Origin: an uncultured Micrococcales bacterium
GTDB lineage: Bacteria > Actinomycetota > Actinomycetes > Actinomycetales > Microbacteriaceae
Length of the DNA stretch: 7,041 bases
NCBI GenBank assembly: GCA_903853515.1
Contig: CAINTU010000099.1
Location: 1 to 7,041, forward strand
Direction of reading: 5' to 3'
The notes below the pieces were generated by a model that saw nothing but the letters and a program-made list of their open reading frames with translations, had not been told where the DNA came from and ran no database searches. Positions 1 through 6,637 of this stretch are shown piece by piece. A program made the position numbers and the translations under genes. Every line of letters begins with the position of its first letter. Within the stretch, counting starts at the first letter, position 1.

Positions 1-401
1 AAGCTGGCGCAGATGACTATTTGCCGAAGCCAACCAGTCGCGAAAAATTGCTCGCGCGAATTCAGGTTCCGCTTCGTGGGTTAAAAGAACGCCAGCACAC
101 TGTTTTGAAAATTGGTGACGTTGAGATTGACGCGCAAAGCCATGAGGTGCGCAAAGGCAGTCGCAAGATTTCGCTTACTCCGCTCGAGTTCAAATTGTTG
201 GCGACGCTAGCTAAAAACCCGAACGAAGTTTTTAGCCGCGAGATGTTGCTAGAGCAGGTGTGGGAATACACCTATAAGGCCGATACCCGTTTAGTGAACG
301 TGCACATTCAACGTCTGCGTTCAAAGATCGAAGACGACCAAGAGAATCCCCAGTTGGTGCTTACCGTTCGCGGTTGGGGATACAAGGCTGGCCCAGAATA
401 A
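1..401 (+). CDS. mtrA: DNA-binding response regulator MtrA (5'-truncated by window edge)
   Basis: This is the C-terminal part of an OmpR/PhoB-family response regulator, the DNA-binding partner of the MtrB kinase. The frame is already open at base 3 and reads GADDYLPKP, the end of a receiver domain with the conserved lysine of the KP motif. An apparent TTG start at 21 is therefore internal, and the gene begins upstream of the window. A winged-helix DNA-binding domain follows: SLTPLEFKLLATLA, then the recognition-helix region with ADTRLVNVHIQRLRSKIE, ending in LTVRGWGYKAGPE. These blocks match actinobacterial MtrA closely from memory. The phospho-accepting aspartate lies outside the window. The motif after the lysine reads KPT where most family members have KPF, a small deviation. 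The stop codon abuts the mtrB start with no gap, so the two are surely co-transcribed and probably translationally coupled. Confidence 0.93.
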   Translation, partial: AGADDYLPKPTSREKLLARIQVPLRGLKERQHTVLKIGDVEIDAQSHEVRKGSRKISLTPLEFKLLATLAKNPNEVFSREMLLEQVWEYTYKADTRLVNVHIQRLRSKIEDDQENPQLVLTVRGWGYKAGPE

Positions 402-1964
402 ATGTTCTTTCGCCGCGCCTTTAGGGCGGTAAAGCGACTGCTCGCCACTTCTTTGCAGGCTCGCGCAGTTGCAATCATGTTGGTGCTCGCTGGCGCTGCA
501 CTTGTTGTGCTTGGTGGTGTGCTGTCGTTCACAATCGGCAACGGTCTCTATAACACTCGTCTGCAACAGGTGAAAAGTGAATCGTCTCGTGCAATCTTGG
601 TTTTGCAGGGCCACTTCATTGGAGCTAAAGCAACTGATAAGGCAGATTTAGCCCGACGCATGGCTGAGGTCGTGCCTGACCTCGAAGCAAGTGGCGTAGC
701 CCAATCGCGGCTTGTGGCACTTATTCCGGTTGGCGGCAAAGCTAATCCTCTTGGCGCGGCTTGGGTTTATTCAGAGAAATTTGATTTGCGTTCTATCGAC
801 CAAGCGATGCAAGCCCAGGTTGATGCAGCAAAGGGCAATCTGATTAGCAAGCCATACGACCTGGCTTTCGCGGGCTCGTCAAACCCAACCGCCTTGATTG
901 GTTCGCTAGTGCACTTGAACGGTGCCGGCAATTACGAACTGTTTTTGGCATACGATCTTTCGACCGAAGCTGGCACACTCGACTTCGTGCAGCGCACCTT
1001 GATCTTTGGTGGCCTCATAACTCTGGCAATCATCGCGTCGCTAAGTTATTTGGTAGTTTCTTGGCTAGTTGAACCTGTGCGTCAGGCAGCAGAATTCTCA
1101 AAGCGCATTGCCGCCGGTGAATTCGATGATCGAATCAAACCTAAAGGCAATGACGTGATTGCCGTTTTGACGAACTCGCTTAATTCGATGGCAGATTCGC
1201 TCGAGCAAAAAATTAAGTCACTAAATGAGTTGTCAATCATGCAGCAGCGATTTGTTGCCGATGTGTCACACGAACTCAGAACACCACTGAGCACAATGAA
1301 ACTCACCAGCGAGGTGCTTTATGCAAACCGCGAGAATTTTGTCGAGCCCTCAAAGCGTTCAGCCGAACTCATGTTTGAACAAGTCAACAGGTTTGAATCA
1401 TTGCTTAAAGAATTGCTTGAAATCTCTCGTTATGACGCCATGGGTGTAACCCCAGGATTCGAGATGCAAGATCTAAACGGCATGGTGGGCAAGGCTCTCG
1501 TCGGCATTCAACCGCTTGCCGATTCAAAAGGTGTTCACCTCGAAGTTAAGATTCCTAACGGGGCAGTGCCGGTTGAAGCCGATGCAGTTCGCATCGAACG
1601 CATTTTGTCGAACCTCTTGACCAATGCCGTTGAACACGGTGATGGCAAACCGGTGACCGTGCAGGTCGCCCAAAACCACAAGGCTGTCGCTGTGACGGTA
1701 ACCGATCGGGGTATCGGCATGAACGAAGAAGAAAGTTCGCGGGCTTTCGATCGTTTCTGGCGTGCAGACCCGTCGCGTGTGCGCACCACGGGCGGCACCG
1801 GTCTAGGGTTGTCAATTTCGCTTGGCGATGCTCAAGTGCACAATGGCAACCTAGAGGTTGCCTCTGCACCAGGTAAAGGCACTTGCTTTAGGTTGACTCT
1901 GCCAAAGCGGCAAGGCGTCGACTATGCAAGCTCACCGCTGCCGCTAAAACTTGACGGCGAATAA
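402..1964 (+). CDS. mtrB: Sensor histidine kinase MtrB
   Basis: Membrane sensor kinase that phosphorylates MtrA; in actinobacteria the pair controls cell-wall and division genes. The 520 residues show a short basic cytoplasmic N-terminus, a first membrane helix at about 22-46, an extracytoplasmic sensor region at about 47-198, and a second helix at about 199-222. A HAMP linker (about 223-275) and a HisKA dimerisation domain follow, with the phospho-accepting His290 in DVSHELRTPLSTM. The HATPase domain is intact: N-box around Asn404/Asn408 (SNLLTNAVEH), G1 TDRGIGM (434-440), F-box RAFDRFWRAD and G2 GGTGLGLSIS (464-473). The run DPSRVRTTGGTGLGL and the end FRLTLPKR are typical of MtrB rather than generic kinases. 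The ATG follows the mtrA stop immediately, with only a weak AAGG about 15 bases upstream, which fits reinitiation after mtrA. It is somewhat shorter than mycobacterial MtrB. No lpqB follows. Confidence 0.95.
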   Translation: MFFRRAFRAVKRLLATSLQARAVAIMLVLAGAALVVLGGVLSFTIGNGLYNTRLQQVKSESSRAILVLQGHFIGAKATDKADLARRMAEVVPDLEASGVAQSRLVALIPVGGKANPLGAAWVYSEKFDLRSIDQAMQAQVDAAKGNLISKPYDLAFAGSSNPTALIGSLVHLNGAGNYELFLAYDLSTEAGTLDFVQRTLIFGGLITLAIIASLSYLVVSWLVEPVRQAAEFSKRIAAGEFDDRIKPKGNDVIAVLTNSLNSMADSLEQKIKSLNELSIMQQRFVADVSHELRTPLSTMKLTSEVLYANRENFVEPSKRSAELMFEQVNRFESLLKELLEISRYDAMGVTPGFEMQDLNGMVGKALVGIQPLADSKGVHLEVKIPNGAVPVEADAVRIERILSNLLTNAVEHGDGKPVTVQVAQNHKAVAVTVTDRGIGMNEEESSRAFDRFWRADPSRVRTTGGTGLGLSISLGDAQVHNGNLEVASAPGKGTCFRLTLPKRQGVDYASSPLPLKLDGE

Positions 1965-2011
1965 CAACAAATAGTCAGAGTTTTCAACAGATTTAGGCTG
2001 GCCGGCACTTG

Positions 2012-2026
2012 GGGTTCACCAAACCC
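2012..2026 (+). other. Small hairpin in the mtrB-comF gap
   Basis: GGGTT at 2012-2016 can pair with AACCC at 2022-2026 around a five-base loop. No T-run follows, so it is not a standard intrinsic terminator, and mtrB and comF probably remain on one transcript. It might stabilise or process RNA, or be chance. It is the only structure I see in the 75-base gap. Confidence 0.2.
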
Positions 2027-2039
2027 AGACGATTAGTCA

Positions 2040-2804
2040 GTGAAGCTTATCGATTTGCTGTTGCCCACCAAATGTGTGGGCTGCCAAGGCATCGGGCCGC
2101 CAATCTGTAGTTCTTGTTTGTCAATGTTTAACCCGAGGCCAAGGCCGGTTACGCGCCAAGACCAAAGTGGACGCAATGTGAGCGGTGTTGCGGTGTTCGA
2201 CTATGGCGATACGGTCGCGAAGGTAATCCATGCGGTTAAAGACCAAGGGCAAAGTTCGCTGCTTGCATTCATGGCCGATCAAATGGCTCAGGCGGTTTCA
2301 AAGCAAAATCTCGATTATCGGCGCGAACAAGGCGGCGGGCTAATCTTTGTGGGGTTGCCTAGTCGAAAAGAGAATCTGAACACTCGAGGGTTTTCGCACA
2401 CAGCAAAGTTGGCTTCTGCTTTGGCATCGCGCGTCGATGGCGCGATGCATCTAAACCTGCTCGAAGCCACTGCCGCGGCCGATCAGGGTTCGCTCGATGT
2501 CGAGGCACGCGCAACAAATCTTGTTGGCACCATGAGCCTTAGGGCAGAGATTTTGCGGCACGCTTGTCTGCCGGTTTTGGCTAGGGGCGCGAAGGTTATT
2601 TTGATAGACGATGTAGTCACAACTGGTGCGACATTGCTTGAGGCCAAGCGCGCGTTTATTGTCGCCGGTGTGCAGGTCGGCGGTTTCATAACGTTTGCTG
2701 AAACTTTGCGAAAATTTGCACCAAATTGGCAAAACAGGTCTAACTTTGGCTTAACCCATTCGATGGGCCACTCAGGCAAGGAGGCAACACATCATGCAAG
2801 TTAA
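2040..2804 (+). CDS. comF: ComF family phosphoribosyltransferase-like protein
   Basis: ComF-family protein (254 residues), related to the competence protein ComFC and E. coli GntX. The family has a type I phosphoribosyltransferase fold and its substrate is not firmly established; a role in DNA uptake is known only in some competent bacteria. An N-terminal zinc-finger-like unit has two CxxC pairs, Cys12/Cys15 and Cys23/Cys26, after the typical LLLPTKC start. The core carries the family block LPSRKENLNTRGFSH (106-120) and the PRPP-binding loop VILIDDVVTTGAT (186-198). The GTG start at 2040 is forced: an in-frame TAG lies at 2034-2036, and the zinc finger begins only 12 residues in. No clear Shine-Dalgarno precedes it. 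The last 11 bases overlap hpf, and the codons near its end carry the hpf ribosome binding site. It lies in the same position as Rv3242c beside mycobacterial secA1. Confidence 0.88.
   Translation: MKLIDLLLPTKCVGCQGIGPPICSSCLSMFNPRPRPVTRQDQSGRNVSGVAVFDYGDTVAKVIHAVKDQGQSSLLAFMADQMAQAVSKQNLDYRREQGGGLIFVGLPSRKENLNTRGFSHTAKLASALASRVDGAMHLNLLEATAAADQGSLDVEARATNLVGTMSLRAEILRHACLPVLARGAKVILIDDVVTTGATLLEAKRAFIVAGVQVGGFITFAETLRKFAPNWQNRSNFGLTHSMGHSGKEATHHAS
2778..2784 (+). promoter_or_regulatory. Strong ribosome binding site of hpf inside comF
   Basis: AAGGAGG lies nine bases before the hpf ATG and fits the anti-Shine-Dalgarno sequence well. It is the best such site in the window and lies within the last codons of comF. 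It fixes the hpf start and allows hpf to be translated independently and more strongly than comF. Confidence 0.85.
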
Positions 2805-3225
2805 ATTCACTGCCAAAAACCTAACCGTCTCAGACAGTTTTCGAAGCTATGTGGCCGAGCGAACTCCAAAAATAGATGCTTTAGGCACCAAGGTTTCTAA
2901 CCTTGAGATCAAAATCACTCGACGCGAACATAGCAAGACCAATGGGCAGCAAGACATCGTCGAGCTCGTGGTTATCGAGCCACACCATGTGCTCAGAGCC
3001 AGCGCCACAGCCGACGACAAGTTCGGTGCATTCGATTTAGCGTTCGGCAAACTGACCGAGCAACTTCGCCGGCTAGGCGACAAGCACAAGGTGCACCGCG
3101 GCAGGCATGGCAACCCGTCAACCAGCGAACTAACTGCGCACGAATTTGCTGAGCTGGCGATTGTTCCTGCCGATGTCGATGCGCTTTTGAGCCAGCGTCG
3201 CAAACACGACGAAGAAGCTGCCTAA
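2794..3225 (+). CDS. hpf: Ribosome hibernation promoting factor, short form (HPF/RaiA/S30AE family)
   Basis: The protein binds the 30S decoding centre and silences ribosomes in stationary phase or starvation. The first 100 or so residues form the S30AE domain: MQVKFTAKNLTVSDSFRSYV at the start, LEIKITRRE in a central strand, then VLRASATADDKFGAFDLAFG leading into the last helix with basic RRLGDKHKVHRGRHG. At 143 residues it is much shorter than the long actinobacterial HPF (about 200 or more). After residue 105 there is only a linker-like tail ending KHDEEAA. The C-terminal domain that dimerises ribosomes into 100S particles, usually with a VVYRRKGYDYGVI-like end, is absent. The following spacer shows no frameshifted remnant that I can recognise. 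It overlaps comF by 11 bases and has a strong AAGGAGG site. The position matches Rv3241c next to secA1. Confidence 0.88.
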   Translation: MQVKFTAKNLTVSDSFRSYVAERTPKIDALGTKVSNLEIKITRREHSKTNGQQDIVELVVIEPHHVLRASATADDKFGAFDLAFGKLTEQLRRLGDKHKVHRGRHGNPSTSELTAHEFAELAIVPADVDALLSQRRKHDEEAA

Positions 3226-3254
3226 AAGCCAGTCGAATAGCGGTCTTGGCCTCA

Positions 3255-3279
3255 AATTTAGGGCCTTGAATTTAGGGCC
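3255..3279 (+). repeat. Tandem 11-base direct repeat upstream of secA
   Basis: AATTTAGGGCC occurs at 3255-3265 and again at 3269-3279, separated by TTG (period 14). The core TTTAGGGC of both copies is the reverse complement of GCCCTAAA at 3337-3344, just upstream of the secA ribosome binding site. It could be a protein-binding site with two half-sites on one face of the helix, or RNA capable of alternative pairing. Function is inferred only. Confidence 0.6.
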
Positions 3280-3292
3280 GCGAGCGCTCACG

Positions 3293-3321
3293 TTTCATAG
3301 ATTGGCCTGCCAGTCTAAGAT
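3293..3321 (+). promoter_or_regulatory. Possible secA promoter
   Basis: TAAGAT at 3316-3321 fits the TANNNT pattern of an actinobacterial -10 element. With a 17-base spacer the -35 position falls on TTTCAT (3293-3298), a poor match to TTGACA. A start near 3328 would give a leader of about 30 bases. A separate promoter is plausible given the 132-base spacer after hpf, but the motif match alone is weak. Confidence 0.25.
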
Positions 3322-3324
3322 TGA

Positions 3325-3341
3325 AGGGCAGTAATAGCCCT
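3325..3341 (+). other. Hairpin in the secA leader
   Basis: AGGGC (3325-3329) can pair with GCCCT (3337-3341) around a seven-base loop, nine bases before the GGAG of secA. The same GCCCTAAA strand is complementary to both tandem repeats upstream, so the two pairings would be mutually exclusive if they share a transcript. Confidence 0.35.
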
Positions 3342-3349
3342 AAACGTTT

Positions 3350-3353
3350 GGAG
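3350..3353 (+). promoter_or_regulatory. Ribosome binding site of secA
   Basis: GGAG lies four bases before the GTG start at 3358. The spacing is short, but it supports that GTG, whose translation begins with the usual SecA N-terminus (ASIIDKLLRAGEGKIL). Confidence 0.5.
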
Positions 3354-3357
3354 CACC

Positions 3358-6048
3358 GTGGCCTCGATTATCGACAAACTTTTGCGCGCTGGCGAGGGCA
3401 AAATCCTTGCTAAATTGCGCAATACAGTCACCCAGGTCAATGCCCTAGAAGACTCGTTCAAAGCGCTTACAGATGAAGATCTGCTCGCCGAGACCGCAGA
3501 ACTGCGCGCCCGCTATGTTGCTGGCGAAACCCTTGACGACCTTTTGCCAGAAGCCTTCGCCGCCGTGCGCGAGGCAGCTTGGCGCACGCTTGGCATGCGC
3601 CCTTTCGATGTTCAAATCATGGGTGGCGCTGCGCTGCACTATGGCAACATCGCCGAGATGAAAACCGGTGAGGGTAAGACCCTCGTTGCCACATTGCCTG
3701 CATATCTAAACGCAATTGCTGGCCGTGGCGTGCACGTTGTGACTGTGAACGACTTTTTGGCTGGTTATCAGTCAGAGCTCATGGGTCGTGTGTTCAGGGC
3801 CCTGGGCATGACTACTGGCTGCATCGTTAGCAACCAGACACCAGAGGTTCGTCGTCAGCAATACCTGTGCGATATCACCTATGGCACCAACAACGAATTC
3901 GGTTTTGACTATCTTCGCGACAACATGGCCTGGTCGGCAAACGACCTTGTTCAGCGCGAACACTTCTTTGCCATTGTCGACGAAGTTGACTCGATTCTTA
4001 TCGACGAAGCCCGCACACCGCTTATCATCTCGGGCCCGGCATCAGGCGAAGCCAACCGTTGGTTCACTGAGTTTGCCAAGATTGCCGAAATTTTGCAGCC
4101 AGTCATCGACTACGAAATCGATGAAAAGAAACGCACAGTCGGAATCCTCGAGCCTGGAATTCAAAAAGTTGAAGACTACCTAGGCATCAATAATCTTTAT
4201 GAGTCGGCGAACACTCCGCTGATTTCGTTTTTGAACAACTCAATCCGCGCCAAGTCACTTTTCAAAAAAGACAAAGACTATGTGGTGATGAACGGCGAAG
4301 TTCTAATTGTTGACGAGCACACCGGTCGTATTTTAGAAGGCCGTCGTTACAACGAGGGAATCCACCAGGCTATTGAAGCTAAAGAGGGCGTGGCCGTCAA
4401 GGCTGAGAACCAGACTTTGGCAACAGTGACTCTGCAGAACTATTTCAGACTCTATAAAAAGCTCGCCGGCATGACCGGTACTGCCGAGACCGAAGCTGCC
4501 GAGTTCATGAGCACCTACAAGCTCGGTGTGGTGCCAATTCCGACAAACCGCCCGATGGTTCGCAAAGATCAATCAGACCTTATCTATAAGAATGAAGTCG
4601 TCAAGTTTGCGATGGTTGTCGAAGATATCGCGGCACGCCATGCAACCGGCCAGCCTGTTCTAGTTGGCACAACAAGCGTCGAAAAGAGCGAATACCTAAG
4701 CAAGCTGCTTGCAAAGCGCGGGGTTCGCCATGAGGTTCTAAACGCCAAGAACCACGCTCGCGAAGCAGCGATTGTTGCTCAGGCTGGGCGCTTCGGGGCC
4801 GTGACTGTTGCAACCAACATGGCTGGCCGTGGTACCGACATCATGCTCGGTGGCAACGCAGAATTCATCACTGTTGAGACACTTAGCAAAAAAGGCCTAG
4901 ACCCAGAAGAAAACGCCGAGGCCTATCAAGCGGCTTGGGCTGAGACTTTTGAAAAGGTGAAAAAAGAGGTTGCTACTGAGGCGACTCGCGTCACCGAGGT
5001 CGGTGGCCTCTATGTGCTCGGCACCGAGCGCCACGAATCGCGCCGCATCGACAACCAGCTTCGTGGTCGTTCTGGCCGCCAGGGTGATCCTGGTGAATCG
5101 CGCTTCTATCTTTCGCTAACCGATGACTTGATGCGTCTATTCAACTCAGGTGCAGCCGCAGCGATGATGAATCGTGGTTCGGTGCCTGACGAAATGGCGA
5201 TCGAATCAACCGTGGTTAGCCGTGCCATCGCGAGCGCGCAGTCGCAGGTCGAGGCGCGAAACGCCGAGGTTCGCAAAAATGTCTTGAAGTATGACGACGT
5301 GTTAAACCGCCAACGCGAGGCTATCTATAGCGACCGCCGTCACATTCTTTCAGGTGATGACCTAACCGATCGCGTCAACGTATTTGTTGAAGACGCAATC
5401 ACCAACATCGTCGATAACATGATTCTCGAAGGTGCCGGCACCGACTGGGATCTGCCAGCGCTATGGTCAGAGCTCAAGACGATTTATCCGGTGGGTCTAA
5501 CGGTCGAAGAGGTGTTGGCTGAGGCCGGCAGTCGTTCGCGTTTGACCAAGGATTGGCTAACCCGAGAAATAGTTTCTGATGCAAAGCAGCAGTACTTGGC
5601 GCGCACCGCAAGTGTGGGCGAAGAGGCAATGCACGAACTCGAACGTCGCGTGGTGCTCTCGGTTATCGACCGCAAGTGGCGCGATCACCTTTATGAGATG
5701 GACTATCTGAAAGAGGGCATTGGCCTTCGAGCAATGGCACAGCGCGACCCGCTGGTTGAATACCAGCGTGAAGGCTATGTGATGTTTAGCTCGATGATGG
5801 GTCAGATCAAAGAAGAAGTGGCTGGTTTCTTGTTTAACCTCGAGGTTCAGGTCGACAGCAGTGCCGTCGAGCCTTCGGTAAATCAACAGCAGCTTACTTT
5901 TAGTGCCCCTGGCGAATCTGGCGAGACTGAGGTGAGCGGTGCCGGTACTAACTTGCAGGCTGCTCGCAAAGTTCAGCCAAACGCCGGTGGCAACAAGCCG
6001 CAGACTGATCGCCCAAACGGTGAAGGCAGTTCTTTCTTTAAGAACTAA
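3358..6048 (+). CDS. secA: Preprotein translocase ATPase SecA
   Basis: SecA is the peripheral ATPase that drives unfolded preproteins through the SecYEG channel. The 896 residues cover all core parts: Walker A MKTGEGKT (101-108), Walker B/DEAD motif VDEVDSILIDEARTPLIISG (207-226), the preprotein cross-linking region (about 227-375) ending near GMTGTAETE, and the second nucleotide-binding fold with GTTSVEKSE, ATNMAGRGTDIMLGG (485-499) and the arginine-finger motif QLRGRSGRQGDPGES (567-581). The scaffold and two-helix finger follow, with VLSVIDRKWRDHLYEMDYL at about 766-784. The last 65 residues are a low-complexity, Gly/Asn/Gln-rich tail ending SSFFKN. The cysteine-rich zinc motif found at the C-terminus of many SecA proteins is absent. 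It starts with GTG and ends TAA followed at once by in-frame TAG. It is the housekeeping SecA1 type by context beside hpf and comF. No frameshift or missing catalytic residue is visible. Confidence 0.98.
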   Translation: MASIIDKLLRAGEGKILAKLRNTVTQVNALEDSFKALTDEDLLAETAELRARYVAGETLDDLLPEAFAAVREAAWRTLGMRPFDVQIMGGAALHYGNIAEMKTGEGKTLVATLPAYLNAIAGRGVHVVTVNDFLAGYQSELMGRVFRALGMTTGCIVSNQTPEVRRQQYLCDITYGTNNEFGFDYLRDNMAWSANDLVQREHFFAIVDEVDSILIDEARTPLIISGPASGEANRWFTEFAKIAEILQPVIDYEIDEKKRTVGILEPGIQKVEDYLGINNLYESANTPLISFLNNSIRAKSLFKKDKDYVVMNGEVLIVDEHTGRILEGRRYNEGIHQAIEAKEGVAVKAENQTLATVTLQNYFRLYKKLAGMTGTAETEAAEFMSTYKLGVVPIPTNRPMVRKDQSDLIYKNEVVKFAMVVEDIAARHATGQPVLVGTTSVEKSEYLSKLLAKRGVRHEVLNAKNHAREAAIVAQAGRFGAVTVATNMAGRGTDIMLGGNAEFITVETLSKKGLDPEENAEAYQAAWAETFEKVKKEVATEATRVTEVGGLYVLGTERHESRRIDNQLRGRSGRQGDPGESRFYLSLTDDLMRLFNSGAAAAMMNRGSVPDEMAIESTVVSRAIASAQSQVEARNAEVRKNVLKYDDVLNRQREAIYSDRRHILSGDDLTDRVNVFVEDAITNIVDNMILEGAGTDWDLPALWSELKTIYPVGLTVEEVLAEAGSRSRLTKDWLTREIVSDAKQQYLARTASVGEEAMHELERRVVLSVIDRKWRDHLYEMDYLKEGIGLRAMAQRDPLVEYQREGYVMFSSMMGQIKEEVAGFLFNLEVQVDSSAVEPSVNQQQLTFSAPGESGETEVSGAGTNLQAARKVQPNAGGNKPQTDRPNGEGSSFFKN

Positions 6049-6051
6049 TAG

Positions 6052-6075
6052 AAAAGCGCATGGCTCTCGCTGCGC
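6052..6075 (-). terminator. Probable intrinsic terminator of the leftward gene
   Basis: Read leftwards, GCGCA (6075-6071) and TGCGC (6060-6056) form a five-pair GC-rich stem with a ten-base loop, followed directly by TTTTC (6055-6051). This fits a short Rho-independent terminator for the Rv3235-family gene, which ends at 6079. Rightwards the stem has no T-run after it, so its use for secA is doubtful. Confidence 0.45.
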
Positions 6076-6078
6076 CGA

Positions 6079-6510
6079 CTAAAGTACGGCAACCGACGCA
6101 GCGCGCCAGCGGCCATGAAAAGCCTCTAGCCTGATTGCAACAGCTCGCGCTCGGTTGGCTAGGTGAACGACCACAACGGCCTCGATAACACCGCGCGCGG
6201 GGCTAAAGAATGTCATCTTGCCTAGATCAACGCTCGGTCGCATTGTCAATTTGCCACGTTGGGCTCGCGCACTTGCGCTTTTAGCCACGTGCGTTCTCAT
6301 TTGCAGAAAGACTTCGTCACATATCCACCTCGAGATCTGGTCTAAGTCGCGCACGCCGGCTAGCACCTCGATAACCGCCGGCGCTAGGTATTGCAGCAGC
6401 AGGCTCGGGTCACCCGGGTCAATAAATGCAGAGTCATCGTCGTTTATGAATACTTTGGATTCAGAATGATTTTTCACTGGCTCTTTTTTGGCATTGCCTG
6501 GCCCTGCCAT
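6079..6510 (-). CDS. Rv3235 family protein (DUF6459-like), function unknown
   Basis: This leftward gene of 143 residues converges on secA. The N-terminal 35 or so residues are polar and acidic (INDDDSAFIDPGD) and probably disordered. A helical part follows (LAPAVIEVLAGVRDLDQISRWICDEVFLQM), then a compact end with alternating strands: MTFFSPARGVIEAVVVVHLANRARAVAIRLEAFHGRWRAASVAVL, given here in separate blocks: GVIEAVVVVHLANRARAV, IRLEAFHGRW and RAASVAVL. The pattern of a G-V-[IV]-E-A strand, then R-A-R-A-x-A-x-R-L-E and G-R-W-x near the end is what I recall from the Rv3235 family, which is frequent near secA in actinobacteria. No signal peptide or membrane helix is seen. The ATG at 6510 has only weak purine-rich sequence upstream, so the exact start is uncertain. 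The biochemical role of the family is unknown. Confidence 0.72.
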   Translation of the reverse strand: MAGPGNAKKEPVKNHSESKVFINDDDSAFIDPGDPSLLLQYLAPAVIEVLAGVRDLDQISRWICDEVFLQMRTHVAKSASARAQRGKLTMRPSVDLGKMTFFSPARGVIEAVVVVHLANRARAVAIRLEAFHGRWRAASVAVL

Positions 6511-6589
6511 CCGTTCATCTCGTCTTCCCCAAGCATGATGACAAAAATCTATTGCGCTGACAACACATTTAGGTGCTCATTTTGTTGCC

Positions 6590-6598
6590 TGTGTATAA
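6590..6598 (-). promoter_or_regulatory. DnaA-box-like nonamer
   Basis: On the minus strand the bases read TTATACACA, which fits the consensus TTATNCACA of DnaA boxes. A single box in a divergent spacer could be a DnaA-regulated promoter element or chance. It overlaps the left arm of the inverted repeat next to it. Confidence 0.3.
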
Positions 6599-6620
6599 CT
6601 TTTTTGACAACGAAAGTTAT
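6595..6620. repeat. Inverted repeat, candidate operator
   Basis: ATAACTTT (6595-6602) is matched perfectly by AAAGTTAT (6613-6620) around a ten-base centre. Three further outer positions also pair if one G-T pair is allowed (TGT at 6592-6594 with GCA at 6621-6623). It lies in the 127-base spacer between two divergent genes and its centre contains TTGACA, so a dimeric regulator bound here could block a -35 element. A third copy of the motif lies at 6730-6740. Confidence 0.5.
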
Positions 6621-6630
6621 GCAGCAAACT
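6604..6630 (+). promoter_or_regulatory. Possible promoter of the rightward terminal gene
   Basis: TTGACA at 6604-6609 is a perfect -35 match. The -10 region is poor; the best candidate is CAAACT at 6625-6630 with a 15-base spacer. If used, transcription would begin at about 6637-6638, on the GTG start codon, giving a leaderless message, which is common in actinobacteria. This would agree with the lack of a Shine-Dalgarno site. Confidence 0.3.
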
Positions 6631-6637
6631 TTCCACT

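Noticed and set aside
21..401. TTG at 21 as the start of a short DNA-binding protein
   Set aside because: The frame is open from base 3 and encodes the conserved end of a receiver domain, so the gene starts before the window.
1555..1869. 104-codon reading frame on the minus strand inside mtrB
   Set aside because: It lies opposite the conserved kinase ATPase domain and has no start signal or recognisable protein.
2847..3203. 118-codon reading frame on the minus strand opposite hpf
   Set aside because: Serine- and cysteine-rich translation of the type seen opposite real genes; hpf on the plus strand has clear homology features and a strong ribosome binding site.
3226..3280. Terminator after hpf
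   Set aside because: GGCC pairs can form weak stems but none is followed by a T-run, so no intrinsic terminator is supported.
3282..3289. GAGCGCTC palindrome in the hpf-secA spacer
   Set aside because: Only eight bases with no extension; too short to support as an operator on its own.
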